Positions 1 to 8,791 of a DNA stretch of 64,000 bases are shown here, piece by piece. The translations under genes were made by a program, and so were the position numbers. This DNA is from Microbacterium ulmi (GTDB lineage Bacteria; Actinomycetota; Actinomycetes; Actinomycetales; Microbacteriaceae), in contig NZ_JAAOZF010000002.1 in assembly GCF_011759705.1 (NCBI RefSeq), positions 760,347 to 824,346 of the forward strand. Reading direction: 5' to 3'. The notes below the pieces were generated by a model. That model worked only from the letters and a program-made list of their open reading frames with translations. It was not told the DNA's origin and made no database searches. The stretch's first letter is position 1, and each line of letters begins with the position of its first letter.

Positions 1-587
1 CCGCTCCCGACGCGGCGGACGACGTCTACGAGGCGTATGCGGCGTCCAGTCAGCGCGCGCCCGACCCGCTTCTGCGCGAGCGCTCGCGGCTGTACGCCGA
101 GCTCGAGTTCGCGAAGTGGCTCGTGCACGGGCACGACTCGGCCCGAAAGGACATCGTGGAGGATGCCACGGCCCTGCTCGAGTCGCTGGCCGACGGCGTC
201 CACGGAGAGGACCTCGTTCCCGACGACCTGCTCGACGTCGACGACGCGATCGCCCTCCTCGACCGGGTCCCCGCCGCCTCCGCCGGCGAGGTCGACACCT
301 CGATGCAGACCGACGCCTACGATCCCGAAGAGCTCGCGCTGTGGATCGCGACCGAGGTCGACGCCTCAGACGCCCCGGCCGCAACCCCTCCCGCCGCGGA
401 ATCCCCCGACGCAGCCCCCGTCGCCGCCTTCGACGCCGACGACACCTCCACGGCGCCCATCAGGCTGCCGGTCGCACAGGCCGAGCCGGAGGCGATCGAC
501 GTCCACGGCTCGCCGGAGGATGCCGCGGCCGAGGCGTCGCGGGCCGCCGACGCGGCGCTGCGCCGCTGGACCGGCACCGACCGCTGA
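1..587 (+). CDS. C-terminal part of a probable phosphotransferase-like protein (partial)
   Basis: The frame is open from base 3 and stops at TGA 585-587, so only about 194 C-terminal residues are visible. The part at residues 20-70 of the visible segment is helical and well conserved in style (LLRERSRLYAELEFAKWLVHG), followed by an acidic, Ala/Pro-rich tail to the stop. From memory, phosphotransferases of the aminoglycoside/macrolide kinase fold next to actinobacterial adnAB genes end in a similar way, but no catalytic motif lies inside the window, so the function is an inference. It converges with adnB; the 163-bp gap between them holds a tandem repeat. Confidence 0.45.
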   Translation, partial: APDAADDVYEAYAASSQRAPDPLLRERSRLYAELEFAKWLVHGHDSARKDIVEDATALLESLADGVHGEDLVPDDLLDVDDAIALLDRVPAASAGEVDTSMQTDAYDPEELALWIATEVDASDAPAATPPAAESPDAAPVAAFDADDTSTAPIRLPVAQAEPEAIDVHGSPEDAAAEASRAADAALRRWTGTDR

Positions 588-615
588 TCCCCAGCCCTCG
601 CGGCGGACGTGCAGC

Positions 616-729
616 GGCATCCCGGCGATCCGTGCCGTCTGGGCGGTCCGTGCCGTCCCGACCATCCGTGGCGTCCCTGCCATCCGTGGCATCCCGGCGA
701 TCCGTGCCGTCTGGGCGGTCCGTGCCGTC
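616..729. repeat. Intergenic direct repeat, 42-bp unit with 72-bp period, between convergent genes
   Basis: A 42-base sequence starting GGCATCCCGGCGATCCGTGC occurs at 616-657 and again, identical, at 688-729. The bases between and around the copies are built from shorter degenerate units of the type CCGTGSCRTCC. The array lies between the stop of the first gene and the 3' end of adnB. Both strands stay open through it only because the repeat lacks stops; nothing suggests it is translated. Confidence 0.85.
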
Positions 730-750
730 GTCCCGGCGGTGTCGCAGCCG

Positions 751-3700
751 TCAGCCCTTCAGCACGAGGTCGTGCGCGACGTAGTACAGGGCGACGTCGA
801 TCTCCTCGAGCGGGATGCCGTGCCTCTCGTGGTACGCGCGACGGTACAGCTCGAGCTGGACCATGCGCTGCTGCCGCTCGACATCGTCCAGGGGTGGAGA
901 ACCCGTCTTCCAGTCCACGATCTGGATGCGGTCGCCCCGACGATAGACGGCGTCGAGCTTGCAGATGACGATGTGCGGGCGACCGTCCAGGTCGGTCGTC
1001 GTGAAGTCGATCTCGGTCTCCACCTCGAGGGGCTTCAGCGGGGCCCACTCCGACGCGAGGAACTTCTCACGGAGGCGCTCGAGCGCCGTGAGGTCGTCCT
1101 CCGATGCGGCGATGCCGACGCCGTCGTCGTCGGCCTCCCACAGCGCGTCGTCGAGCGACCCTCCATGTCCGGGTCGGGTGGCCCGTGACTCCACCCACGC
1201 GTGGAAGAGGGTCCCGAGGCGCGTCTGCCGATACGGGCGCTCCGGAAGCGGCCGCGCGATCCGGGCGACCGTGCCGTCGTAGTCCGTCACGAAGTCCTTG
1301 AAGCGAGACGCCGGGATGCGCGTCGGCGCAGAGCGCAGCGCGATGCGCTGGCGCTCGTCCCGCTCGACGAGCAACAGCTCGAGGTCGCGTTCGGCGCGAT
1401 CCCGCGGGGCGGACTGCGCGTCACGGACGAGCTGCGCGGCACGCTCGACAGGCGTTCGTCGAGCCCCGAGCGGGTCGATCGGCCATTGCAGCGTGCGCCG
1501 CTCCCCCAGGTAGGGGTTGTCGCCGGGGTCGTCGGCGGGAAGCGGCCGATCGAGGGCCTGGGCGATCTCGACGAGGAACGTGCTCTGCGGGCGTGCCTTC
1601 TTCGTGCCCGACCAGCTCGCGCCGGTCAGCAGCAGGTGATCGCGAGCGCGAGTCACCGCGACGTAGGCGAGGCGCCGGTCTTCGCCGAGCTGACGGTCGA
1701 CGTTGGCGCCGAGGAACGCGTCGAACGCCTGCTTGAGCTCCTGCTGCGTGGTCGCGGAGCGCCAGGCGAAGGTCGGCAGCCACGCGGAGTCCCCGCGGAA
1801 TGCGTACGGGAGCACGCCGAACGAGAGCCAGCCTCGCCGGTCTCGCGGTGCGCTCGGAAGCTCGTCCTTCACGAGCCGGACCACGGCGACGGCATCCCAT
1901 TCGAGTCCCTTCGAGCCGTGGATCGTCAGGAGCTGCACGACGTCGTCCTCGGGCGGTTCCGTGCGCGGAGCGAACTCGTCGAGCTTCTCGGCGTGGTCGA
2001 GCCACGCGAGCAGCGCCGACAGTGAGCCCGTCTCGTCAGCCGCGAGGAAGCCGTGCAGCTCGTCGACGAACGCGCGCAGCTGCGCCGAGGCGATACGAGC
2101 CGGCCCGCGCGCCTCGTTCGCCGCGAGCTCGATGTCGAGCCGGAGCTCGAGCTCGATGAGACGGACGAGCTCGGGGATCGGCATCCCCGCCGCACGCCGA
2201 AGGCCTGCGAAGACCCCCGCCGCCTCGCGCAGGCGCACGACGGCGTCGGGGGTGAAGTCGGCGAGCCAGCCGTGGTCGGCCTTCGACCGCAGCACGAAGT
2301 CGAGGGCGTCGACGAGCGAGCCCTGCTCGTCGCCTGCGCCGTTGCGCACGCGCTCCGCGACCTCCGCGGGGAGGGGCTGCAGTGCCGCGTCATGGCTGGA
2401 GAGACGACGTGCGAGCTGCGAGAGGACACGCAGGTCGGCGAGGCCTATGGCCCATCGCGGGCCGGCGAGCAGGCGGATCAGCGCGGAGCCCGCGGAGGGG
2501 TCGCTGATGACCCGCAGGGCGCTCACGACGTCGACGACCTCGGGCGTCGACAGGAGCCCGCCGAGACCGAGGATGCGATGCGGGATGCCGCGGCGCCCCA
2601 GCGCATCGCCGAATCGCACCATGTGCTTCTTCGAGCGGAAGAGGATGGCCCCCGTCGTCGATCTGCCCTCGGCCGCGCGCTCCGCGCGCACGCGCTCGAA
2701 CCACTCGGCGACGCGGTCGGTCTCGGTGTCGAGGTCGGTCTCGAAGGAGAGCTCGACCTCGCCTGCGGGAGCGCCGGGCCGTGCCCGCAGCTCTTCGACG
2801 GGAACGGCGGCGCTCGCCGCGAGCGGTGCGAGGACGGCATTCGCGGCGCGCAGCACCGTCGCGCTGTTGCGCCAGCTCGTCAAGAGGGAGAACCGCAGAC
2901 ACGGAGCGCCGGGCGCGAACGCGCCGGGGAAGCCGCCGAGATTTCCGGCGCTCGCACCGCGCCATCCGTAGATCGCCTGGTGCGGGTCGCCGACAGCCAT
3001 GACGGCGGTTCCCGCGAAGATCGTCGCCAGCAGGTCGGTCTGCACGACCGACGTGTCCTGATACTCGTCGAGCAGGACGATCCGATAGCGCGCGCGCAGC
3101 TCCTCCGCGACCGAGACATGGCCGCGCACGACCTCGAGCGCCCCCGCGACCTGGTCGGAGAAGTCGATGACGCCGATCCGACGCTTCTGCGCCGCGTACT
3201 CCCGTGCGAGTCCCGACAGGAGACCGAGCCCCGCGACATCCGTCTCGGCCTTGTCGATGTCTGCGTACACCGTCACGCGCGACGTCGTCGAAGGAACCTC
3301 GACGACGTGGTGGAACTCGTCGGGGAACGCGGCGAGCGCATCGAGGTCGACGAGGTTGTCGACGGAGTCGCGGGCGATGCGCAGCGCCGCGTCGATGATC
3401 GTACGCAGCGACGACTCGCGCAGCTCGAGCCGAGGATCGTCCGAGGCCAGCACGACCCGCCGCATGAGCAGCCATGCGGCGGACTCGGACAGGACGGCGG
3501 CCTCGGCATCCCGCCCGATGCGCAGCGCATGCTCGCGGACGATCTGGTCCGCGAAGCTGTTGTACGTCGCGACGACGGGACGATGCAGGAGATCATCGGC
3601 ATCCGCGTCCTCGCCGCCCGACGCCCCGACCTCGGCGGCGAGCCGAGCGAGGACGGCCCGCCGCTCCCCCGCCGCCTTCGCGCTCTCGCCGGCCTCGCGC

Positions 3701-4047
3701 TCGATCGCCGCGAACACGTCGAGGCGACCTGCCGCGTGCAGCGCGGGAAGATGCGGAAGCAGTCCGTGCCGCTCGAACTCGCCGAGTCGCTGCAACCGCC
3801 GCTGCACGCGCTCGGCGAGCTCGCCCGCCGCCTTGCGGGTGAACGTGAGCCCGAGCACTTCGTCGCGGCGGACCAGTCCGTTGGCGACGAGCCAGACGAC
3901 GCGCCCGGCCATCGTCTCGGTCTTCCCGCTGCCTGCGCCCGCGACGACCAGTGCAGGCGTGAGGGGCGCCTCGATGACGGCGGTCTGCTCGGCGGTCGGC
4001 GGGAACTGGCCCAGCGCGGCGGCGATGACCTCGGCCGACAGGGTCAT
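751..4047 (-). CDS. adnB: AdnB-like ATP-dependent DNA helicase/nuclease (UvrD/RecB type)
   Basis: This is a 1098-residue motor-nuclease for resection of double-strand DNA breaks, expected to work as a heterodimer with the upstream AdnA. The N-terminal UvrD-type SF1 helicase has the phosphate loop GAGSGKT at residues 37-43, the LTFTRKAAGELAERV motif Ia region, and an intact Walker B DEYQDTS. The C-terminal RecB-family nuclease has LFHAWVE, the catalytic DWKTG at about 1045-1049 and the following QLELYRRAY. The length matches the roughly 1100 residues of mycobacterial AdnB. The ATG overlaps the adnA stop in an ATGA junction, so the two are translationally coupled. No Fe-S-type Cys set is evident. 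Confidence 0.85.
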   Translation of the reverse strand: MTLSAEVIAAALGQFPPTAEQTAVIEAPLTPALVVAGAGSGKTETMAGRVVWLVANGLVRRDEVLGLTFTRKAAGELAERVQRRLQRLGEFERHGLLPHLPALHAAGRLDVFAAIEREAGESAKAAGERRAVLARLAAEVGASGGEDADADDLLHRPVVATYNSFADQIVREHALRIGRDAEAAVLSESAAWLLMRRVVLASDDPRLELRESSLRTIIDAALRIARDSVDNLVDLDALAAFPDEFHHVVEVPSTTSRVTVYADIDKAETDVAGLGLLSGLAREYAAQKRRIGVIDFSDQVAGALEVVRGHVSVAEELRARYRIVLLDEYQDTSVVQTDLLATIFAGTAVMAVGDPHQAIYGWRGASAGNLGGFPGAFAPGAPCLRFSLLTSWRNSATVLRAANAVLAPLAASAAVPVEELRARPGAPAGEVELSFETDLDTETDRVAEWFERVRAERAAEGRSTTGAILFRSKKHMVRFGDALGRRGIPHRILGLGGLLSTPEVVDVVSALRVISDPSAGSALIRLLAGPRWAIGLADLRVLSQLARRLSSHDAALQPLPAEVAERVRNGAGDEQGSLVDALDFVLRSKADHGWLADFTPDAVVRLREAAGVFAGLRRAAGMPIPELVRLIELELRLDIELAANEARGPARIASAQLRAFVDELHGFLAADETGSLSALLAWLDHAEKLDEFAPRTEPPEDDVVQLLTIHGSKGLEWDAVAVVRLVKDELPSAPRDRRGWLSFGVLPYAFRGDSAWLPTFAWRSATTQQELKQAFDAFLGANVDRQLGEDRRLAYVAVTRARDHLLLTGASWSGTKKARPQSTFLVEIAQALDRPLPADDPGDNPYLGERRTLQWPIDPLGARRTPVERAAQLVRDAQSAPRDRAERDLELLLVERDERQRIALRSAPTRIPASRFKDFVTDYDGTVARIARPLPERPYRQTRLGTLFHAWVESRATRPGHGGSLDDALWEADDDGVGIAASEDDLTALERLREKFLASEWAPLKPLEVETEIDFTTTDLDGRPHIVICKLDAVYRRGDRIQIVDWKTGSPPLDDVERQQRMVQLELYRRAYHERHGIPLEEIDVALYYVAHDLVLKG

Positions 4048-7000
4048 GACGCACTCACCGGCCCGATCGTGTGGATGCGGCAGAGCCCATACGAGAACTC
4101 ATCGCGGCAGTGCTCTTCGTAGGGCGCGGCGAACGAGTCCCCGCGCATGACGCCGACCGCGTCGCGGATGCGCGCGAGGAAGGCCGTGCGTCGCTCGTCG
4201 TCGAACGGCGGCTGCCACGGAGTCACGAACGGCTCCTTCTTCGACGTCGGCCTGAGCACGAGGAGCTTGGCCCCGCCCGACGGGAGACCCGCGACGGCGG
4301 GGATCGCACCGTCCTCGAACGCGAGCTGGTAGGCCGCCAGCTGCGGGTTGTCGATGACCTTCGCGTCGGTCTGCGGCTCGGCCTTGCCCGTCTTCAGGTC
4401 CATGATGACGACCGCCCCGTCGGGCGTGAGCTCGACGCGGTCGATGTATCCCGACAGGATCGCGCCATGCTCGAACGCCTCCTCGTCGTCGAGCGGGATC
4501 GCGACCTCGAAGTGCGGCTCTGCGCCCACGAGCGTGCCGCCCGACGCCTCGAACTCCCGCAGGTACGCGTGCAGGCGTCGGACGAGGTCTCGCGCGCGCG
4601 TCCGCTCGGCGCGCTCGCGCCATGGCGCCTCGAACGTGAGCTCGCCCCAGCGCGCCTCGACCGCGGCCCACAGCGCAGCCTCGTCGCCGCCCGACGCGTG
4701 CTCGAGCGCGGCATGGATGATCGTGCCGAGCCCCGCCGTCGTGCCCCCCGGGTCGCCGCCGAGGTCGCCGATGACCCAGTCGAGCTCGCACTCCTCGAGC
4801 GTGTGCAGCCGGGAGGGCGAGACGCGGACGTCTTCGCGTGCCAGGTCGCGCAGCGGCGCCGTCGAGCTCGGCGCCGCGATCCCGTACCACTGCGAGGGGT
4901 CGGCGCCGGGCACGTGCGCGTCGGCGAGGAGCGCCAGCTGGCCCGCCGCGGCGGCCGTGCGAGCCCGACCTTCACGCGGTGTCTGCGATCGGCCGGGCTC
5001 GGTGAGCGCCCGGCGATGCAGAGCGACGAGCCCCCGCAGCGACAACGGGTGCTCCATCGCCTTCGTCGCGGGCTCGGGGTCTGGCAGGAACTCGAACAGG
5101 ACGCTCGGCCCTTTGTCGTCGTCGTCGACGGCCGTCACGACGACCCGTGCGGTCGCGCGCGAGAGCGCCCGCACGAAGAGCCGCAGCTCGTCGTGCATGG
5201 CATCGCGCCGGCGATCGATCGCGGCCGCGGATGCCGCGCCGCCCGTCGCCGCGGCGTCCGCGAGCCTCCACGTGTCGAGCAGACTCCCGCGCAGCCGGAG
5301 GTTCGGCCACACGCCCTCCTGCACGCCGGCGATGACGACCGTGTCGAACTCGACCCCCAGGGCTCCCGCCGGCGTGAGGATGCTCACGGCTCCGGCCGGC
5401 ACGACGGCGTCGAGCCGGTCCTCCGCGACGTCGCTCTCGAGGATGCCGCGGACGAACGCGCGCGGATCGGCGTTCAGATCGCGCTCGACGAATCGCTTGG
5501 CGGCCTGGAACAGGGCGACGACCGCGTCGAGATCGCGGTTCGCCTGCTCGGCCAGCGGGCCGTGACCGCGCGCCTGCTCGCTCCACACGCGCTCGAGCCG
5601 ACTGCGATCCCATGCCGTCCAGAGCAGCTCGTGGGCCGTCGCGTGCGCCTCGAGCTGCTCGCGCAGCGCCGCGATCGTGTGGGCGACCGCTGCCGCCCGC
5701 CGCGCCTCGCGGGAGTCGACGAGCTCGAACTCGAGCGGAACCCGCATCGCAGAGAGCAGGAGATCGCGCCCCGAGCGCTCTCCCCCTGCCCCGAGCTCCG
5801 TGTGCCGAAGCGCCGACCGCAGCCGCCGCAGCTCGACGGGGTCGAGACCGCCGACGGCGCCCGCGAGCGCCTCCTCGACCTCGCCGTGCGTCCAGGTCTC
5901 GGCATCCCGCATCGAGAGCTCCACGAGGCCGAGGAGCCCGCGCACGGGCCGGAGCGCGCCGAGTGCCGTGCCGGGCCCGCTCGCTCGCGCGGGCACCTCC
6001 CTCGCCGACAGCTCGGCTTCGAGAGCCGTGACCTGGCGTGTGTCGTGGGCGATGACGGCGCAGCGGCTCCAGGGGATGCCGTCTGAGAGGTGCCGCTCGC
6101 GCAGCAGCCGCGCGATGGCGTCGAACTCCTCCGCGGACGAGCGCAGCGTCACGGCGCGCAGGGACGCATCCGGCTCGGCGCCCGCGGACGGCGTGCGGTG
6201 CACGACGACCCCGACGGCGCCGATCCGCTGCGTCACGGCGCGCACGACGTCGGTCTGGAAGGACGTTCCGCGATGCGCCGTGCGCAGCACGGCCGCCGTG
6301 CCCAGCGCGCCCGCGAGCCGCGCGAAGTTCTCAGGCGACGCTCCGCGGAAGGCGCCTGCGCCGACGTCGGGGTCGCCGAACGCGAGCACCGCGATGCCAC
6401 GGGCCGCGCACGCCTCGAGGAGCTCGACGCCACCGAGGGTGAGCTCCTGCGCGTCGTCGACGAGCACGGCCCTGACGGCGCAGAAGGCGCCCAAGACAGG
6501 CGCCGGGCCCGCGGGCGCCGTGCGGAGGATGCCGACGGCCTCGCGGACGAGGCCCGCGGCATCGCGATGCGCGCCGCGCATGCGCGCTCTCACGTCGAGG
6601 TACTCGCGGAAGAAGGAGGAGGCCGCGCTCCACGCGGGAAGGCCCAGGCTCTCGCCCAGCCTCTCCAGCCGAGCGGGCTCGATGCCGAGCGTCGTGCACT
6701 CCGCGAGGAACGCGCGAAGCTCGGTGCGGAAGCCGCGCGTCGAGCGGATCTGCGGTCCGAGCCAGTCCGGCCAGCCGCGGCCCGCGCCTGCGCGCTCGTC
6801 GTCGGCGTCGCCGTCGAGGAGGTCCTGGAGGAGCTGATCCTCGTCTCCGCCCGTCAGCAGCTGGGGAGGCTCGCCTCCGGCGTGCACTTCGGCGGCGCGG
6901 ACGAGCTGGAAGCCGAAGGACGCGATCGAGCGTGCGAGCGAGCCCGACGTCGCGCGCCCGACGGCGAGCGCGAGCCGGTCGCGCAGGGCCGTCGCCGTCT

Positions 7001-7202
7001 GCCTCGTCGGGGTCAGCACGAGCACCTCGTCGGTCGAGAGTCCCGCCGCCACGAGGTGCGCGACGCGCGCGACGAGCGTCGCCGTCTTGCCCGTGCCCGG
7101 TGCGCCCACCACGACGCCGGACGCCTCGGCCGGCAGCTCCGCCACGGCGCGCTGCACATCGTCCAGCGCGGGCTCCGCGCCGGCATGCTCCCCCAGAGTC
7201 AT
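4044..7202 (-). CDS. adnA: AdnA-like helicase/nuclease subunit
   Basis: This 1052-residue partner of AdnB has the same plan: an N-terminal UvrD-like motor with GAPGTGKT at 33-40, and a C-terminal RecB-type nuclease with GTIIHAALEHA, catalytic DLKTG at about 935-939 and NPQLAAYQ. The Walker B position reads VDDAQE rather than DExQD, which fits a weaker motor than AdnB. Cysteines occur in LEECELDW and at about 1032 and 1041 (CRDEFSYGLC); they could be part of an Fe-S staple, but I cannot place a full four-Cys set. The ATG is preceded by TACCGT and 6 bases, so the mRNA is probably leaderless. The two genes form one operon. Confidence 0.82.
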   Translation of the reverse strand: MTLGEHAGAEPALDDVQRAVAELPAEASGVVVGAPGTGKTATLVARVAHLVAAGLSTDEVLVLTPTRQTATALRDRLALAVGRATSGSLARSIASFGFQLVRAAEVHAGGEPPQLLTGGDEDQLLQDLLDGDADDERAGAGRGWPDWLGPQIRSTRGFRTELRAFLAECTTLGIEPARLERLGESLGLPAWSAASSFFREYLDVRARMRGAHRDAAGLVREAVGILRTAPAGPAPVLGAFCAVRAVLVDDAQELTLGGVELLEACAARGIAVLAFGDPDVGAGAFRGASPENFARLAGALGTAAVLRTAHRGTSFQTDVVRAVTQRIGAVGVVVHRTPSAGAEPDASLRAVTLRSSAEEFDAIARLLRERHLSDGIPWSRCAVIAHDTRQVTALEAELSAREVPARASGPGTALGALRPVRGLLGLVELSMRDAETWTHGEVEEALAGAVGGLDPVELRRLRSALRHTELGAGGERSGRDLLLSAMRVPLEFELVDSREARRAAAVAHTIAALREQLEAHATAHELLWTAWDRSRLERVWSEQARGHGPLAEQANRDLDAVVALFQAAKRFVERDLNADPRAFVRGILESDVAEDRLDAVVPAGAVSILTPAGALGVEFDTVVIAGVQEGVWPNLRLRGSLLDTWRLADAAATGGAASAAAIDRRRDAMHDELRLFVRALSRATARVVVTAVDDDDKGPSVLFEFLPDPEPATKAMEHPLSLRGLVALHRRALTEPGRSQTPREGRARTAAAAGQLALLADAHVPGADPSQWYGIAAPSSTAPLRDLAREDVRVSPSRLHTLEECELDWVIGDLGGDPGGTTAGLGTIIHAALEHASGGDEAALWAAVEARWGELTFEAPWRERAERTRARDLVRRLHAYLREFEASGGTLVGAEPHFEVAIPLDDEEAFEHGAILSGYIDRVELTPDGAVVIMDLKTGKAEPQTDAKVIDNPQLAAYQLAFEDGAIPAVAGLPSGGAKLLVLRPTSKKEPFVTPWQPPFDDERRTAFLARIRDAVGVMRGDSFAAPYEEHCRDEFSYGLCRIHTIGPVSAS

Positions 7203-7208
7203 ACCAGC

Positions 7209-7214
7209 ACGGTA
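7209..7214 (-). promoter_or_regulatory. -10 box TACCGT of adnAB, leaderless
   Basis: Read on the minus strand, TACCGT is followed by six bases and then the ATG of adnA. There is no Shine-Dalgarno in between, so transcription should begin at or next to the start codon. Inferred from sequence only. Confidence 0.6.
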
Positions 7215-7309
7215 GCGCGGCGCACCGACATCGCCCGCGCCCGCCGAGCCCGCGGCGGGTGTTCGCCGTCAGCGTGCGCGGGCCGCGCCGGGGCGTCCGC
7301 GCCGTGTCG

Positions 7310-7315
7310 TAGAGT
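7310..7315 (+). promoter_or_regulatory. -10 box TAGAGT of the DUF3107 gene
   Basis: The hexamer predicts a start near 7322, giving a leader of about 68 bases that ends in a good Shine-Dalgarno (AAGGAG, 7375-7380). It faces the adnA promoter across the same 187-bp gap. Confidence 0.45.
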
Positions 7316-7389
7316 TGCCATGCGGCGGGCCGGACCGGGGCGCGCACAGCACGAATCGGCGGCGTTCGGGCCGCAAGGAGGGCACTCAC

Positions 7390-7614
7390 GTGGAGATCCG
7401 CATCGGCATCGCGAACACGGGCCGCGAGCTCAACTTCGACACGAGCGAGTCGGCCGACGCCGTCAAGAAGTCTGTGGCGGCGGCGCTCGATGCGGGTGCG
7501 ACGCACGTGACGTTCACCGACGCGAAGGGCAGCTCGTACATCGTCCCGACGGCGGCTCTCGCCTTCGTCGAGGTCGGCACGGAAGAGACGCGCCGCGTCG
7601 GATTCGTCGCCTGA
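7390..7614 (+). CDS. DUF3107 family small protein
   Basis: This is a 74-residue protein beginning EIRIGIANTGREL, with a compact alpha/beta look (hydrophobic strands around an Ala-rich helix AVKKSVAAALDAG). The GTG start is chosen because AAGGAG ends nine bases upstream; an ATG further up in frame at 7315 would add Arg-rich sequence with no homolog feel. The family is actinobacterial and of unknown biochemical function. In mycobacteria a member lies in the same neighbourhood as AdnAB, a ferritin-like protein and an RhlE helicase, as here. Confidence 0.8.
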   Translation: MEIRIGIANTGRELNFDTSESADAVKKSVAAALDAGATHVTFTDAKGSSYIVPTAALAFVEVGTEETRRVGFVA

Positions 7615-7627
7615 GCGGAGCATCCCC

Positions 7628-7918
7628 GTGGAGATCCTTCTCGCTCTGATCTTCGGTGCAGCCATCGGCGCCGCGGCCCATTACTCCGTCACGGGCCGCG
7701 ACACGCGCGGCGCGGCCCTGCTGCCGCTCGTCGGGGCGCTGTCGTCCTCGCTCGTGTGGATGATCCTGACGTGGGCGGGCCTCGGGCCCGACAACGGCCT
7801 GCTGTGGCTGTCCGCCGTCGTCGTCCCCGCCGTCGTGACCTTCCCGCTCGGCGTCGTCCTCGCACGCGTCCGCCGCTCGCACGACGCACGCGCGCGCGCG
7901 CGTCTCAAGCTCTCCTAG
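7628..7918 (+). CDS. Small three-helix membrane protein, unknown function
   Basis: This 96-residue protein starts at GTG, 13 bases after the DUF3107 stop, so it is probably co-transcribed. Three hydrophobic segments are visible (about residues 3-22, 30-50 and 57-78), ending in a basic, Arg-rich cytoplasmic tail. I recognise no family motif. Confidence 0.65.
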   Translation: MEILLALIFGAAIGAAAHYSVTGRDTRGAALLPLVGALSSSLVWMILTWAGLGPDNGLLWLSAVVVPAVVTFPLGVVLARVRRSHDARARARLKLS

Positions 7919-7988
7919 CGTCGGCCGATCCGCGAGCGGATGCCGCGGCATCCTGCTCGCACGCCCTCGATCGGGCCTGCGCGCCTGC

Positions 7989-7994
7989 CACAAT
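7989..7994 (+). promoter_or_regulatory. -10 box CACAAT of the PhzF-like gene, leaderless
   Basis: CACAAT is followed by six bases and the GTG start at 8001, with no ribosome binding site. Confidence 0.5.
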
Positions 7995-8000
7995 CGCAGT

Positions 8001-8681
8001 GTGGCTCTGACCATCGATCTCGTCGACGTCTTCGTCGACGAGGCGGGCGCGCACGGGAACCCGCTGGGGATCGCGTGGGCTTCGCCGTCGACGCGCGGAC
8101 GCGAGCGCGACATCGTCGCCGACGTGGGGTTCAGCGAGACGGTCTTCATCGACTCCGTGTCGGGGAGAGACGCCCGAGCACGCATCTTCGGTCGCGCCGG
8201 AGAGCTTCCCTTCTCGGGGCACCCCCTCGTGGGCCTTGCCGCGTGGCTGCTCGGCTCGGGCGACGACATCCGCTCGATCGCCGTTCCCGCGGGAGACGTC
8301 CGCGTCCGCGCGGACGGCGACCTCGTGTTCGTGAGGGCGCTTCCGGAGTGGGCGCCGGAGTTCCAGCTCGAGCAGCTCGACTCGGTCGAGGCGGTCGAAG
8401 GCGTCGATCCGGACGCATACGGCAGGGGGCTCCACTACGTGTGGGCATGGATCGACGAAGGCGGAGGGCGCGTTCGAGCGCGCATGTTCGCGCCGGGTCT
8501 GGGCATCCGCGAGGACGAGGCCACGGGCTCCGCCGCCATCCGGCTGTCGGCGCAGCTGGCGCGCGACCTCGACATCCGCCAAGGGGCGGGCTCGATGCTG
8601 CGCACCCACAGCCGCTATCTCGGGCAGCAGATCGAGGTGGGCGGCCGCACGTCGCCCGCGCGCACGTTCGAACTGGGCTGA
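8001..8681 (+). CDS. PhzF family isomerase/epimerase-like protein
   Basis: This 226-residue protein has the PhzF/diaminopimelate-epimerase fold signatures: FVDEAGAHGNPLGI near the start, ELPFSGHPLVG around residues 68-78, and EDEATGSAA near 172-180, which in the family forms the substrate pocket. PhzF enzymes catalyse a proton-shift isomerisation. No phenazine genes lie nearby, so the substrate here is unknown. It is shorter than the usual 260-300 residues because the middle is trimmed. The GTG start is set by the leaderless -10 box. Confidence 0.8.
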   Translation: MALTIDLVDVFVDEAGAHGNPLGIAWASPSTRGRERDIVADVGFSETVFIDSVSGRDARARIFGRAGELPFSGHPLVGLAAWLLGSGDDIRSIAVPAGDVRVRADGDLVFVRALPEWAPEFQLEQLDSVEAVEGVDPDAYGRGLHYVWAWIDEGGGRVRARMFAPGLGIREDEATGSAAIRLSAQLARDLDIRQGAGSMLRTHSRYLGQQIEVGGRTSPARTFELG

Positions 8682-8696
8682 CCGCCGCACGCGGCC

Positions 8697-8764
8697 GCCG
8701 AACGGTGGTCACAGCCGAACGGTGCTCACGGCCGAACGGTGCTCACGGCCGAACGGTGCTCAGG
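8697..8764. repeat. 17-bp tandem repeat, four copies, between convergent genes
   Basis: The unit GCCGAACGGTGCTCACG is repeated head to tail at 8697, 8714, 8731 and 8748; the first and last copies each differ slightly (GGTCACA, GCTCAGG), and a degraded fifth copy begins at 8765. It sits between the PhzF-like gene and the ferritin-like gene. There are no spacers, so it is not a CRISPR array. Confidence 0.9.
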
Positions 8765-8791
8765 GCCGAACCCGACCGGCCGCCCGGCCCG

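Noticed and set aside
8697..8764. Possible CRISPR array
   Set aside because: The 17-bp units are directly adjacent without spacers, and no cas genes are present.
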